Positions 25,392-35,310 of a stretch of DNA of 64,000 nt are shown here, piece by piece. Numbering within the stretch: the first letter of the stretch is position 1; every line of letters begins with the position of its first letter. The position numbers and the translations under genes were made by a program. Origin of the DNA: Prinsepia uniflora. Taxonomy: Eukaryota > Streptophyta > Magnoliopsida > Rosales > Rosaceae. The stretch spans positions 71,798,752 to 71,862,751 of the forward strand of contig CM064872.1 in assembly GCA_032719365.1 (NCBI GenBank), read 5' to 3'. The notes under the pieces are model-generated. The model was not told the DNA's origin, made no database searches, and saw nothing but the letters and a program-made list of their open reading frames with translations.

Positions 25392-25921
25392 TGTAAAATA
25401 TCCAGGCCCAAACTACAAAATGTTGTTTGGAGCATTAATTGATTGTAGGTAAGTGGAATCCATAAATGAAGTAGGTGGTTGTAGGTAAGTGGGATACATA
25501 AATAAAGTAGGTAGGTGGATGAAGTATTAATGAAGACATCTAGATGGTTCCTCCTTGGCCTATAAAGAGAGGTCATTTGCTCATTCCATCAATCTCATCT
25601 AAGAGTAACATCTTCCTCCAAGTAGAGAGTGAAGAGTGCCCACTCCAAGTTAAGAGTGTTGAGTGTTGAGTGTTGTAGTGTTGGTAGCAAAACAAGTGTG
25701 TAAGAGAGTGTTTCCTTCAAGTAGTGTTCTTGAAGTTGTGCATCTCTTTGTACCCCTAATTTCATTAGTGGAGGTTCTTGTTCTTATTGCCCCGTGGATG
25801 TAGGCATATTGTCGAACAACGTTATATCCAGTATTCTCTATTCTTTGCTCTTTTATTTCCTTGCATATTTATCCTTTTTGTGGGTTGAGTTATTATTTCC
25901 ATTCTACTATTTTCCCCAACA
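25392..25921 (+). repeat. Copia 5' LTR (plus copy), 530 bp
   Basis: It begins TGTAAAATATCC and ends TTTCCCCAACA, with TG/CA ends. It is the reverse of the 616-bp LTR at 29297-29912. Much of the length difference comes from a 36-bp tandem repeat (TACCTACAACC..TTCATTTATGG type): about two units here against about four there. Confidence 0.9.
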
Positions 25922-25922
25922 G

Positions 25923-25934
25923 TGGTATCAGAGC
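25923..25934 (+). promoter_or_regulatory. Primer-binding site of the plus copia fragment
   Basis: TGGTATCAGAGC matches initiator-Met tRNA and lies one base after the LTR. Confidence 0.92.
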
Positions 25935-25956
25935 TCCAAGTTCGTTGAGAGTTGGA

Positions 25957-26859
25957 ATGGAAGGTTCAAGGAGTACCATGGTTCGACTCAGCCACTCCAA
26001 TTGGATTACATGGAAGTCAAGAATAGAGGACATTCTCTATTCCAAGGATCTACATGAGTCCATAGAAGGAGATGAAGGCAAGCTTGAGAATATGGGAGAT
26101 GTTGAATGGAAGAAGTTGAATCGCAAGGCTATTGGTCACATTCGTGAATGGGTGGATGATAGTGTGTTCCACCATGTGTCCAACGAGACTAACATGGTTG
26201 AAGTTGGAGTCATTGTTCGAGCAAAAGATCGCCTCCAAGAAAGCGTTTCTCATTAAGGAGCTTGTCAATATGAAGTATAAGGAGGGCGTAAGTGTGACTG
26301 AGCACCTCAACAACTTCCAAAGCACTGTCAATCAGCCACGATGGACATGAAGATCGCGGATGAGCTGGGAGACCTTTGTCATTATTTTAAGTAACTCTGC
26401 TCCCAATGGTGTGTTATCTATGGATAATGTTAAAGTTAACATGTTAAATGAAGAGACTAGGAGGAAGTCCTCAAGTTCCGATAGTAGCCAAGTCTTTGTG
26501 GCGGAGAATAGAGGAAGGAACAAGAGTAAAGGTCCCAGTCGAGATCGTGGAAGAAGTGCAAGCCGTTCGAGGACACGATTCAATGGAAGGTGTCATAATT
26601 GTAATCTTTATGGCCACATGATGAAGAATTACAACAAACTAAAGAATAACAAGAAGGATGGGAAAAATGGCTCAACCTACCTAAAGAAGGAGGACACAAC
26701 CAATATTGCAGCTACCGCTACTGTGTCCAGTCAAGCATATGAGTTGTTGTCTCTTGATAGTGATTGCCTACATGCTGAGCATTTCTTGGGTAGTTGATTC
26801 TGGAGCATCTTTCCATGCGATGGCGCACTCGGAGTTCTTCACCACATACAAAGTCGGAG
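25957..26859 (+). pseudogene. Copia gag to protease start (fragment)
   Basis: It starts MEGSRSTMV and reads SNWITWKSRIEDILYSKDLHE and DVEWKKLNRKAIGHIREWV, a copia Gag N-terminus. A frameshift follows near 26200, and a short deletion near 26340 removes the stretch between VNQ and DMK. The zinc knuckle is CHNCNLYGHMMKNY; its last Cys is replaced by Tyr, which breaks the CX2CX4HX4C motif. The protease site VVDSGASFHA is intact. It ends at FFTTYKV, where the 22-bp repeat begins. Capsid-type function is known for the family; this copy is dead. Confidence 0.88.
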
Positions 26860-27355
26860 ACTTAGTATTCGGCTTTGGCACTCTATTTGATTTACGAACT
26901 GGTACTTGGGAAATCTCTGGTTGCTTCTCCTGGATTGGCTCCCCCTGAATTTGATCGTCCTGATCATCGTCTTCAGGTTCAGACACTATCTCATGACCTC
27001 GTGCTTCAGCCATATTAGGAACATCTTCATGTATAACCTCTGGAGTTCTGCCACTAGGTTCTTGTTGCAATGGTGATGAACCATAAGTGAGTTGGCCTGC
27101 ATTTTTAACTGTCTTCTTATCAAGATCTTCCATGGTCTGATCTTCAAAGAAGTGCCTTTGTCATCTATTTTCAATCTTTAAGTGAGCCGGCCTGAGTTGG
27201 CCGTACCCGAGAAAGATGCACGGTGTGCCTTTGTCATCTATTTTCAATCTTTTCTCGTCGAATACACGTGCAAATGCTTTGCATCCAAACACTTTCAAGT
27301 GTGAATATGAAACGCTTCTACTGGTCCATACGCATTCGGAAGTCTCAAAGTTCAA
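26860..27355 (-). pseudogene. Copia integrase C-terminal region and linker
   Basis: It reads SHLKVFGCKAFARVFDEKR, then KIDDKGTPCIFLGYG, and after a break EDQTMEDLDKKTVKNAG and the acidic linker to RKSNRVPKPNTK. KIDDKGT occurs twice because about 28 bp are repeated at 27148-27176 and 27225-27252. The usual EFGY..DP..K...RSRDVVF stretch between them is replaced. The domain lies after the integrase core and joins it to RT. Confidence 0.82.
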
Positions 27356-27370
27356 TGGTACACTTGGTGA

Positions 27371-28048
27371 TCAGTTGATAAGGTAACAAACGGCAGACAC
27401 AGCTTCGGCCCAAAAACGCTTTGATAGATTGGCTGTCTTCAGCATGCACCTGACCTTCTCCAGAATGGTGCGGTACATCCTTTCAACTACACCATTATGT
27501 TGTGAGGTGCCAGGAATTGTCTTCTCATGCCTAATGTCATACTTCAGATAGTAATCTCTGAACTCGTTCGAAGTGTACTCTCCGCCATTGTCACTACGGA
27601 TACATTTGAGGGCTCTCCCAGTCTCCCTCTCCACCATGACATGAAACTGCTTGAAAGTTTGGAATACCTGGCCTTTTGGTTTCAACAAATATACCCAAAC
27701 CTTTCGTGAAGCATTATCAATAAAGGTGACAAAATATCTATTACCACCTAGTGATTCAACTTCCATAGGGCCACAAACATCAGAATATACTAGGTCTAAT
27801 ATTTTTTCTTTTCTTGTGAAGGTACCAGAAAAACTGACTTGATTTTGCTTGCCATATAAACAATAATCACAAGAGTCTAGTGAGGTACCTTTGCCAAAGG
27901 GAATGAGAGACTTCATTGCCAAAACTTGCAATCCCTTCTCACTCATGTGGCCTAATCTCTTATGCCATAGATTTGGAGGAGAATCGTCTGCGACATTCAA
28001 CTCTCCTTTGTAAACCTTCCCATATGTCTTGTAGAGGGTGCAACACAA
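27371..28048 (-). pseudogene. Copia integrase (zinc finger and DDE core)
   Basis: It carries the GAG-pre-integrase/HHCC zinc finger (WHKRLGHMSEKG..CDYCLYGK), then the rve catalytic core: D in LVYSDVCGPME, D in IRSDNGGEYTS and E in HNGVVERMYRTI. All three acidic residues are in place. It ends FWAEAVSAVCYLIN at a stop. Copia integrase inserts the cDNA into chromosomes. The upstream protease/gag part is in other frames. Confidence 0.92.
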
Positions 28049-28120
28049 CCTCCCTCTAGCGATGACTAGCGATCCCTTGGTAAGCCTCCACTTTTGATCT
28101 CCCTCATGATGATGGAACCC

Positions 28121-28360
28121 TTATTGATCAAGTACGCCGGTTGACATTAGATTGAGACGTAAACCAGAAACATGTCTCACATATTTCAATAACAACTTGT
28201 TGCCCAAATCAGTCTCGAACAAAACATCACATATTCCTGATATCTTGGAATAGCTATCATTGCCCATCTTCACTTCCTCAAAGTCTTCGACTTTGTATGT
28301 GGTGAAGAACTCCAAGTGCGCCCGAGTGCGTCGTGGCATGGAAAGATGCTCTAGAATCAA
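28121..28360 (-). pseudogene. Copia protease C-terminal region
   Basis: It reads LEFFTTYKVEDFEEVKMGN, ICDVLFETDLGNKLLLKYVRHV and LRLNLMSTGVLDQ, the stretch after the copia protease active site. It is out of frame with the active-site segment (SWVVDSRASFHAT) in the preceding gag frame, and it ends at a stop. DSGA has become DSRA, losing the catalytic Gly. Confidence 0.85.
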
Positions 28361-29261
28361 CTACCCAAGAAATGCTTTTATCTTCATCAGCATGTAGGCA
28401 ATCACTATCAAGAGACAACAACTCACATGCTTGACTGGACACAGTAGCGGTAGCTGTAGTATTGGTTGTGTCCTCCTTCTTTTGGTAGGTTGAGCCATTT
28501 TTCCCATCCTTCTTGTTATTCTTTAGTTTGTTGCAATTCTTCATCATGTGGCCATAGAGATTGCAATTATGACACTTTTCATTGAATCGTGTCCTCGAAC
28601 GGCTTGCACTTCTTCCACGATCTCGACTATGACCTTTACTCTTGTTCCTTCCTCTATTCTCCGCCACAAAGACTTGGCTACTATCGAAACTTGAGGACTT
28701 CCTCCTAGTCTCTTCATTTAACATGTTATCTTTAACATTATCTATAGATAACAGACCATTGGGAGCATAGTTACTTACAGTAATGACAAAGGTCTCCCCA
28801 CTGTCGGGCAAAGATCCAAGTAGTAACAACGCTTGAAGCTCATCCGCGATCTTCATGTCCATCGTGGCCAATTGATTGACAGTGCTTTGGAAGTTGTTGA
28901 GGTGCTCAGTCACCCTTACACCCTCCTTATACTTCATGTTGACAAACTCCTTAATGAGAAACGCGTTGTTGGAGGTGATCTTTTGCTCGAACAATTACTC
29001 CAATTTCAACCAAAGAGCATGGGTGTTAGTCTCGTTGGACACATGGTGGAACACACTATCATCCACCCATTCACGAATGTGACCAATAACCTTGCGATTC
29101 AACTTCTTCCATTCAGCATCTCCCATATTCTCAAGTTTGTATTCCTCTCCTTCTATGGGCTCATGCAGATCCTTGCAATAGAGAATGTACTCCATTCTCG
29201 GCTTCCATGTAATCCAATTGGAGTGGTTGAGTCGAACCATGGTACTCCTTGAGCCTTCCAT
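28278..29261 (-). pseudogene. Copia gag (minus copy) with protease start
   Basis: The start codon is at 29261 (MEGSRSTMV). A premature TAA at about 28995 follows THALWLKLE, where the plus copy reads LESLFEQ. The frame then continues FEQKITSNNAFLIKE, MKYKEGVRVTEHLNNFQS and the basic RGRNKSKGHSRDRGRSAS segment. The zinc knuckle CHNCNLYGHMMKNC is complete here. The protease box is VVDSRASFHAT. After that the frame is lost. Confidence 0.88.
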
Positions 29262-29283
29262 TCTAACTCTCAACGAACCTGGA

Positions 29284-29295
29284 GTTCTGATACCA
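29284..29295 (-). promoter_or_regulatory. Primer-binding site of the minus copia element
   Basis: In sense this is TGGTATCAGAAC, one change from the initiator-Met PBS of the plus copy, one base from the LTR. Confidence 0.85.
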
Positions 29296-29296
29296 T

Positions 29297-29912
29297 TGTT
29301 GGGGAAAATAGTAGAATGAAAATAATAACTCAACCCACAAAAAAAATAAATATGCAAGGAAATAAAATAGCAGAGAATAGAGAATACCGAATATACCGTG
29401 GTTCGGCAATATGCCTACGTCCACGAGACAACAAGAACAAGAACCTCCACTAATGAAATTAGGGGTACAAAGAGATGCATAACTTCAAGAACACTACTTG
29501 AAGAAAACACTCTCTTACACACTTATTTTGCTACAAACACTACAACACTCAACACTCTCAACTTGGAGTGGGCATTCTTCACTCTCGACATGGAAGAAGA
29601 TGTTTCTCTTAGATGAGATTGATGGAATGAGCAAATGACCTATCCTTATATAGGCCAAGGATGAACCATCTAGATGCCTTTATTAATGCTTCATCCACCC
29701 ATCTACTTCATTTATGGTTCCCACTTACCTACAACCACCTACTTCATTTATGGTTCCCACTTACCTACAACCACCTACTTCATTTATGGATCCCACTTAC
29801 CTACAATCACCTAATTCATTTTGGATCTCACTTATCTACAACCACCCACTTCATTAATACTCCAAACAACTTTTTGTAGATATATTTGAAGTTTGGGCCT
29901 AGATATTTTACA
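29297..29912 (-). repeat. Copia 5' LTR (minus copy), 616 bp
   Basis: The ends are TGTTGGGG at 29297 and ATATTTTACA at 29912, so in sense the LTR runs TGTAAAATAT to CCCCAACA. A 36-bp tandem repeat of about four units (about 29700-29850) lies near its sense start. Confidence 0.9.
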
Positions 29913-30246
29913 AAATGTACCACTTTTCATCTACCATTGGTGATACTGGTCACCAGCCTTTCGTTTTGCCTTTGGAAATACGCAAATGTCTGACCATATA
30001 TATGGCTAGATGTTATTACCATTGATAAATAACAAATTATAGTAATAAAAAAAAATTCATGCACAAAAAACACAAAATTTATAGTGATTCGGTAATATGC
30101 CTTCGCCCACATTCCATACACTATAATTAAAATTTTAATTCGATCTCTTACTTAGTGTCCTCTTGTGTGTTTCTCATGCGCTATATTTGTATACATCAAG
30201 AAATAAATTGATTTATAAATAAAGTGACATATTGTAGGTATTTCAG
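29913..30246. other. Spacer with an old copia LTR trace
   Basis: No gene is seen. At about 30055-30115 the text ATTCGGTAATATGCCTTCG resembles the GTTCGGCAATATGCCTACG stretch of the neighbouring copia LTR, so an older LTR remnant is likely. The rest is AT-rich. Confidence 0.5.
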
Positions 30247-30900
30247 TCATCTTGTTTGTGCACAAAGTCACCGTCAATTTTGATGGAGGCAACTTTGCCA
30301 TTCCCCTCTGCATTTTCCAGTTTCGTAAGCTTCTGTGAGAGTCCAAGAATCAGAGATGCTCAACTCCTCCACTGGTGTCTTCCACAGGAAATCTGGAAGC
30401 ACTTTCAGATAATGACAGAACTTGATTTCTAGACACAAAAGAGATGGCATTATTTCTGAATCTAATCCCAAAAGCATGAATCCCAACTTCTTCAAACTCG
30501 GCAAGCGATCTAATTCAAGATATTCTAGAGATAGCAACTTCCCAAGAGGAGCCAAAAACTTGCAACAAAATGGAACCCATTGAACAACAAGCCTTTTCAA
30601 ATTATGTGAAGAAGCATCATCCAATAGAGACTTAGATTATTGTTGCGATGGTAATGGTAGATACTTAATGACTCCAAATTTGAAGGTGGACGAATGGCTT
30701 TTAGAATTTCCACATGTTCTTCTCTCCTTTTGCCTCCCAATAATGCATTCGTATCGGTTTCGAAACATAGACCTAAATCAAGAATATGTTTCTTGTTCAA
30801 CAATTTTGCAGTCTCACCTCGCTTGCATCTTTCACTACCCTCAAGTTTCTTATCCTAACACGCCCTTGAAGTTGGTCCAAGTTTCTCAAATGCCCTAACT
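30247..30900 (-). pseudogene. CC-NB-ARC-LRR gene remnant, LRR end
   Basis: This is the C-terminal LRR part of a disease-resistance-type gene. On the minus strand it reads LGHLRNLDQLQGRVRIRNL, then a frameshift, LNKKHILDLGLCFETD, ILKAIRPPSNLESLSI, NLKRLVVQWVPFC, LGKLLSLEYLELDRLPSLKKLG and MPSLLCLEIKFCHYLKVLPDFL, the typical late LRRs of RGA-type CNLs. The last part KIDGDFVHKQDD ends at a TGA at 30247-30249 in a shifted frame. LRRs usually sense ligands or hold the protein inactive. Several frameshifts and the loss of the gene's middle mean it cannot work. Confidence 0.85.
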
Positions 30901-31100
30901 TGTTGGAATGTAAGCTGCACCTGGATCAGGTTTGATTAAGCTGCAATGCAGCTGATCAAACACTCAAATAGAACCATGCCACTTGTATTAAAATCTGTTA
31001 GTGTTAGCATGTATGGGAGGTGTGTGTGTGTGTCTTAGTGAGCAAGAAATCATGTGTGTGTGTGTGTGTGTGTGTGTGTCTTAGTGAGCAAGAAATCATG

Positions 31101-31166
<66 letters not shown>

Positions 31167-31577
31167 TGATATCATTCTCTCTAACAGAATTGTACAGAGG
31201 GGAATGTATGTAATGATTGAAAAATCATCATAGAATTACTAAGGAACGTATATGACTCTCTCTAAATGGTGAGAACATAAGAAAACCAGAAAACTGTTCC
31301 TATTGACATTTTATCAAACACTTTCTGTGCATCCATTAAAACAAAAACCTTGAATTCATTCTCTTGATCGATCAATCCGTATTTTCTCATTCCCTACAAA
31401 TCTAAAAGTTCTGATCACTCATTTCAAATCCTAATCTAGCCTAACCACAATTTTTCCAGCTAAAAGTATAAGATAGAAGTTGGTACCTCAAGCAAGAAGC
31501 TGCTCTGAAAAAACCTGCTTTGAAAACCGGCCCTGAACCTTCATTGATCTTTGATCTTCAGGTCCTGAAATCCAACA
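30901..31577 (+). repeat. 5' LTR of the second copia element
   Basis: This 677-bp LTR begins TGTTGGAATG and ends ATCCAACA; the first and last 7 bases are inverted repeats. It contains the TG microsatellite at 31019-31165. Confidence 0.88.
31019..31165. repeat. TG microsatellite with internal duplication
   Basis: Two TG runs surround two copies of a short CTTAGTGAGCAAGAAATCATG unit. The longest run is about 60 bases (about 31103-31165). It sits in the copia LTR. Confidence 0.92.
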
Positions 31578-31589
31578 TGGTATCAGTGC
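31578..31589 (+). promoter_or_regulatory. Primer-binding site of the second copia element
   Basis: TGGTATCAGTGC directly follows the LTR. It is close to the initiator-Met site, with one substitution. Confidence 0.8.
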
Positions 31590-31639
31590 TTCAGTTCTGA
31601 TCTGTGAATTGGGGTGTGCACTGTGAAGAAGAAACAGAA

Positions 31640-32990
31640 ATGGCAGGATCAAACAGTGAGCTGAGAGTTCCAATTTTTTAAATAACTATGAGTTTTGGAG
31701 CATCAAGATGCGTACCTTGCTTAGAGCTCAAGATCTGTGGGAGCTTGTTAACAGTTTTTTAAATAACTATGAGTTTTGGAGCATCAAGATGCGTACCTTG
31801 CTTAGAGCTCAAGATCTGTGGGAGCTTGTTAACAGAGGAGTGAATGCTGATCCTGAAGGAGAAAAAGGAGCAATGGTGGTGCCTTCCCGTGCAGACTTGA
31901 TCAAAGATGCAAAGGCCCTCGGATTCATCCAAACTTCTGTGATGGATTCCATCTTCTCAAGGATAGCAAATGGAGAAAGCTCTAAGGCAGCTTGGGATAT
32001 GTTGAAAAGAGAATTTCATGGTGATCAGAAGGTTAGATCCGTTAAACTACAAGGATTGAGAAGGAATTTTGAGTATATTAGAATGAGAGATGATGAAACA
32101 CTGCATGCATATTTTTCTAGACTTGTACTCTATAGTTGATCAAATGAGGTCTTATGGTGAAGATATAAAGGAAGCTAGGATGGGGCAGAAAATCCTCATA
32201 AGCTTGACTAAGACCTTTGATCCTATAGTTTCAATCCTAGAGGAAACCAAAGATCTAGATGAAGTAAATGTGCAGGAACTGATTGCTTCCATTAAGGCTT
32301 ATGATCAGAGGCTTGAACTTCACTCTGAAAGTTCTACTGAAAAAGCTTTTTCAAGTCATGTTAAGCCGTGGACAAGCAAATCTAAGAAGGGTACAAGTCC
32401 AGGAAGTAAATGGGTCAAGAAAACAGAGAATGATTCTGGACATCACAAAGGAGAAACTAAGGGTGATGGTGATACTAAGCTTACCTGCAAAGTGTGCAGC
32501 AAAAAGCACTTTGGAAATTGCTGGTTTAAAACTAGAAAATGTTTTAAATGTAACAAATGGGCCATTATGCTAAGGACTGTCATACCAAGAGCAGTGTCAA
32601 TATTGCTCAGCAGATAGAAGATGATGCAGCCATGTTCTATGCCTGCCATTCAGTTACCACTTCTAAGAATGCTGATGTCTGGTATTTGGACAGTAGTTGT
32701 AGTAACCACATGACCTCTCAAGAATCAGCATTGATTGATCTTGATAGAACCTTAAAGTGCGGAGTGAAAATGAGGACAGGAGAACTGGTGGAAGCCAAAG
32801 GCAAGGGTTCTCTGGTTATCAAGACACAGAGAGGCGACAGAATGATAAAAGAGGTGATGTTAGTGCCTGGTTTGGATGAGAACCTGTTAAGTGTTGGACA
32901 AATGATGGAGCATGGATATAATCTGGTTTTTGAAGGAAGAAAAGCAACTATCTATGAACAGAGACATGACATAGCTAGTGTTGCTATGAC
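31640..32990 (+). pseudogene. Copia gag and protease, broken
   Basis: It starts MAGSNSELRVPIF and hits a stop in that frame. The gag core follows: FWSIKMRTLLRAQDLWELVN, FIQTSVMDSIFSRIA, AWDMLKREFHGDQKVRSVKL, then a frameshift and ARMGQKILISLTKTFDPIV, a UBN2-type copia Gag. The zinc knuckle CFKCNKW / GHYAKDC is split by a frameshift near 32560. The protease site is YLDSSCSNHMTS, where the usual DSG is DSS. It ends after NLVFEGRKATIYEQR. It packages RNA and trims the polyprotein in living copies. Confidence 0.88.
31676..31837 (+). repeat. 81-bp in-frame tandem duplication in copia gag
   Basis: Two copies in a row cover NNYEFWSIKMRTLLRAQDL and following residues. 81 bp is 27 codons, so the frame is kept. 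Confidence 0.92.
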
Positions 32991-34152
32991 CAGGTGTTTT
33001 CCCTTATCTCTTTTATAGATATAAAAAGACTGACTAAAGTTTTTGCACCGAGAGGTCCATCAAACATTTTACTAATTTTCGCCTGATCATTATCTAAATC
33101 AAACAGTTCCAAAATTATTTTTCTATCAAAAAATGCAAATCTATGGAATAATTTCAAACAATCCTGCTTATTCAAATTGATCAAGCAACAATATTCTGCA
33201 TCCTAAACGCAGTCCTCTTATTTCTCGTCGTCACTAATATTCTGCTGCTTGAATGACTATTTTTCAAAGCTTCCATCAATGGCTCCCATTGATCAGAGGA
33301 TGGACTCCAAACATCGTCTAGGGACAAGCAAAATTTTTTTTCCATTGATCGATTTATCCCCTTAATCAAAGTATCAAATTCATTCGTTTTTTGTTCCAGA
33401 ATCATTTCTATCAAGAACTTCAAAGATAGATTTTGCAATCTTAATCGTGCCAAAAATGCATGATAGGCAAACTCATGTTCTCTCATCAACCAAAGTTACT
33501 ACATCCTCATAATTATAAACAAATTGCGCAAACGCAGTCTTTCCCAGCCCTCCCATCCCTTCAATCCCCACAATGGGGATCACAAAGCGACTCCTCTCTT
33601 CTTCAATCGTCTCACGCAAGGTGTTGATCAAATCTTTTTTCTCCTCCTCACGACCGACAATACTAGACACATCTACGAAAGAAGTTTTGGGACGATGTTC
33701 AAGTTGTTCACTTGCTCTTCTTGTGTTTTCTTCGAACCTATAATTTTGTCTTAGTGTTGCAATCAATTTTAACCTCCTGTTTATATCTTTTATTCTCATA
33801 GCAATGTTATGACGCAAAGCTAAATTGTCTCTAATAATGTGCCCAAAACAAACTCGGGTTTTGAATTGAAAAGCGTACCTTTTTTCACCTTCTTTTTCTT
33901 CCATCTGAATTTGGTGTTTGAGAATTTCAGTGTTCCATTCATCCAACACGTCGTTAATGTGGTACGACAATTCTTCGAGATTACGAAGCCAATTTCTGAC
34001 GTTGGCCTCCTTCACCTGCCTCTCCTCTGCATGTTGTAGCACAGCTTGAACATTGTTCACGCCGACGATCAGCTTCACTTCTTCTTCCATCTGTTTGATG
34101 GTGATGGAAGCCAACTGTTCTAGGATTACCTATACGAGTGCTTCACCTATTG
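32989..34152 (-). pseudogene. CC-NB-ARC-LRR gene remnant, CC and NB-ARC part
   Basis: This is the N-terminal half of the NLR gene whose LRR end is at 30247-30900. The Rx-type coiled coil (VQAVLQHAEERQVKEANVRN, LEELSYHINDVLDEW) is followed by the P-loop GIEGMGGLGKT, kinase-2 FCLSLDDVW, RNBS-B SSRILVTTRN, RNBS-C-like DCLKLFHRFAFF and a GLPL-like GPLGAKT. RNBS-D, MHD and the first LRRs are missing. The expected start codon at 34150-34152 reads ATA, and codon 6 of that frame is TAG (34130-34132). Frameshifts lie near 33480 and 33183. NB-ARC binds ADP/ATP as an immune switch; this copy is dead. Confidence 0.9.
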
Positions 34153-34469
34153 TTGTTTCTTGATGATATGGCTGTTTGCTTCAGGATAATCCCAAAGAAA
34201 TTGAAAAATAGAGGTACAACAACAATGGAAATAAATAAGCAAATTGGAGTTTAATATCATCAAATGGAATATAGACTCAGAGAATGCTTGGTGCAAGTGA
34301 AGTGAAAATCTTCATTACCAGCCCCTGCTTTATAATAATTTGGCGACGGACCCTATAAAGTGGTAGCTAGCTTCCTACCGCCAACGGTCCAAAATTTCTT
34401 TTGCCAACGGTTCAAGCCAGCATTCCTAATTCTGACCGTTCGTAGCTTTCTACAGCCAACGGTTCAATT
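34153..34469. other. Spacer upstream of the NLR remnant
   Basis: AT-rich DNA with short repeats of GCCAACGGTTC (about 34380-34465). No gene or clear promoter motif was recognised. GTTCAATT at its end is the hAT target site. Confidence 0.5.
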
Positions 34470-35074
34470 CAGTGACGGATCTTACACCGAAAGTTTGAAT
34501 GGGCTAAACTTACATACTAACCTTATAAAACAACATTTAATAAAATATATTATTAAATATAAAAGGAAGACACATAATATAAAAAATATAATAAACTTTA
34601 TCCCATAATTGCATATTCGTATATAAATAAAAAATTGAAAGGAATACAACAAATAAAATAAGTAATTAAATATTCAATGCACATATAGAATATCATCTAA
34701 TTTTATTTTGTACCCCATGAGTCATTTTGATACAAGGATATAGGGGGAGGGAAATTAAATTATTCAAATATTGGGTATTCACCTCACTTGAGGAAAGTCG
34801 AACCCGAGACCTTGCATAGTGCAGATGAATACTATTAGGTCACGGGTCATTAGGACTGTAAAATTCTCCACTGAACTTCATTATTGATATTGTCAGCATG
34901 TTTTGAAAAATAGAAAGCGGAATATTTCTTTTCATGCATTTTTCCTAGTGTAATATGTTAATTTTTATGTATTAAAATTCTAAATTTTATTATAACTTTA
35001 AATATTAATTATATTTTTATTGTTAATTTAGATGGGCTATAGCACACCCAGCCCAAGGTGTAACCCCGTCCCTA
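34470..35074. mobile_element. Non-autonomous hAT-type element, 605 bp
   Basis: An exact 8-bp duplication GTTCAATT lies at 34462-34469 and 35075-35082. The ends are CAGTGACGGATCTTACACC and, reverse-complemented, TAGGGACGGGGTTACACC, matching at about 14 of 18 aligned positions. An 8-bp TSD with short A-G-x-G-A-C-G-G ends fits the hAT superfamily. The interior is AT-rich and without transposase. Confidence 0.82.
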
Positions 35075-35310
35075 GTTCAATTGATTTGAAGAATTTGATA
35101 TTCCCATCGCTCTACAAAGTGATATTCCTAGAAAGCTAGTATTTATAACGGTTAGCAAATACTAATAATAATAATTATTTTTTCTATTATTATTCTGATT
35201 ATTTCTATTATTTCTACAAAGTGATATTCCTAAATAATTACCTACTTTTATAATTACTTAATATTTTTTTTGTATGGGAAGTAAAATCCTTCACACCAAC
35301 CACTACAACA
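35075..35310. other. AT-rich spacer
   Basis: A TCTACAAAGTGATATTCCTA stretch occurs twice (about 35111 and 35214). No gene is seen. Confidence 0.5.

Larger units (their letters stand above)
25392..26859 (+). mobile_element. Opposite-facing copia fragment: 5' LTR, PBS, partial gag
   Basis: This closely related copia copy in plus orientation sits inside the minus-strand element. It has a complete LTR (25392-25921), a PBS and gag up to the protease active site, and then stops abruptly at 26859. No integrase, RT or 3' LTR follows. A 22-bp direct repeat flanks it. The gag is frameshifted near 26200-26360 relative to the minus-strand copy. Confidence 0.88.
23765..29912 (-). mobile_element. Ty1/copia retrotransposon, decayed, 5' LTR to RNase H
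   Basis: On the minus strand the order is 5' LTR (29297-29912), PBS, gag, protease, integrase, RT and RNase H, which is copia order. Its 3' tip and 3' LTR are missing because LTR A cuts it at 23764, so they should lie left of the window. A 1.5-kb piece with opposite orientation (25392-26859) interrupts it between integrase and RT. Several stops and frameshifts make it non-autonomous. The base next to the 5' LTR is followed by AAATG (29913-29917), the expected TSD. Confidence 0.9.
30901..32990 (+). mobile_element. Second copia element, truncated (LTR to protease)
   Basis: The 5' LTR (30901-31577), PBS and gag/protease are in plus orientation; integrase, RT, RNase H and the 3' LTR are absent. 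It lies exactly between the NB-ARC and LRR parts of the minus-strand NLR remnant. Its 3' edge falls at about 32985-32995, where copia MTR codons and NLR ENTW codons overlap on opposite strands. It is a different lineage from the 23765-29912 element (different gag, PBS TGGTATCAGTGC). Confidence 0.85.

Noticed and set aside
25392..26859. Treating the plus copia piece as a complete independent element
   Set aside because: It has one LTR only and stops in gag. Its flanking repeat is 22 bp, so it is a fragment and not a normal insertion.
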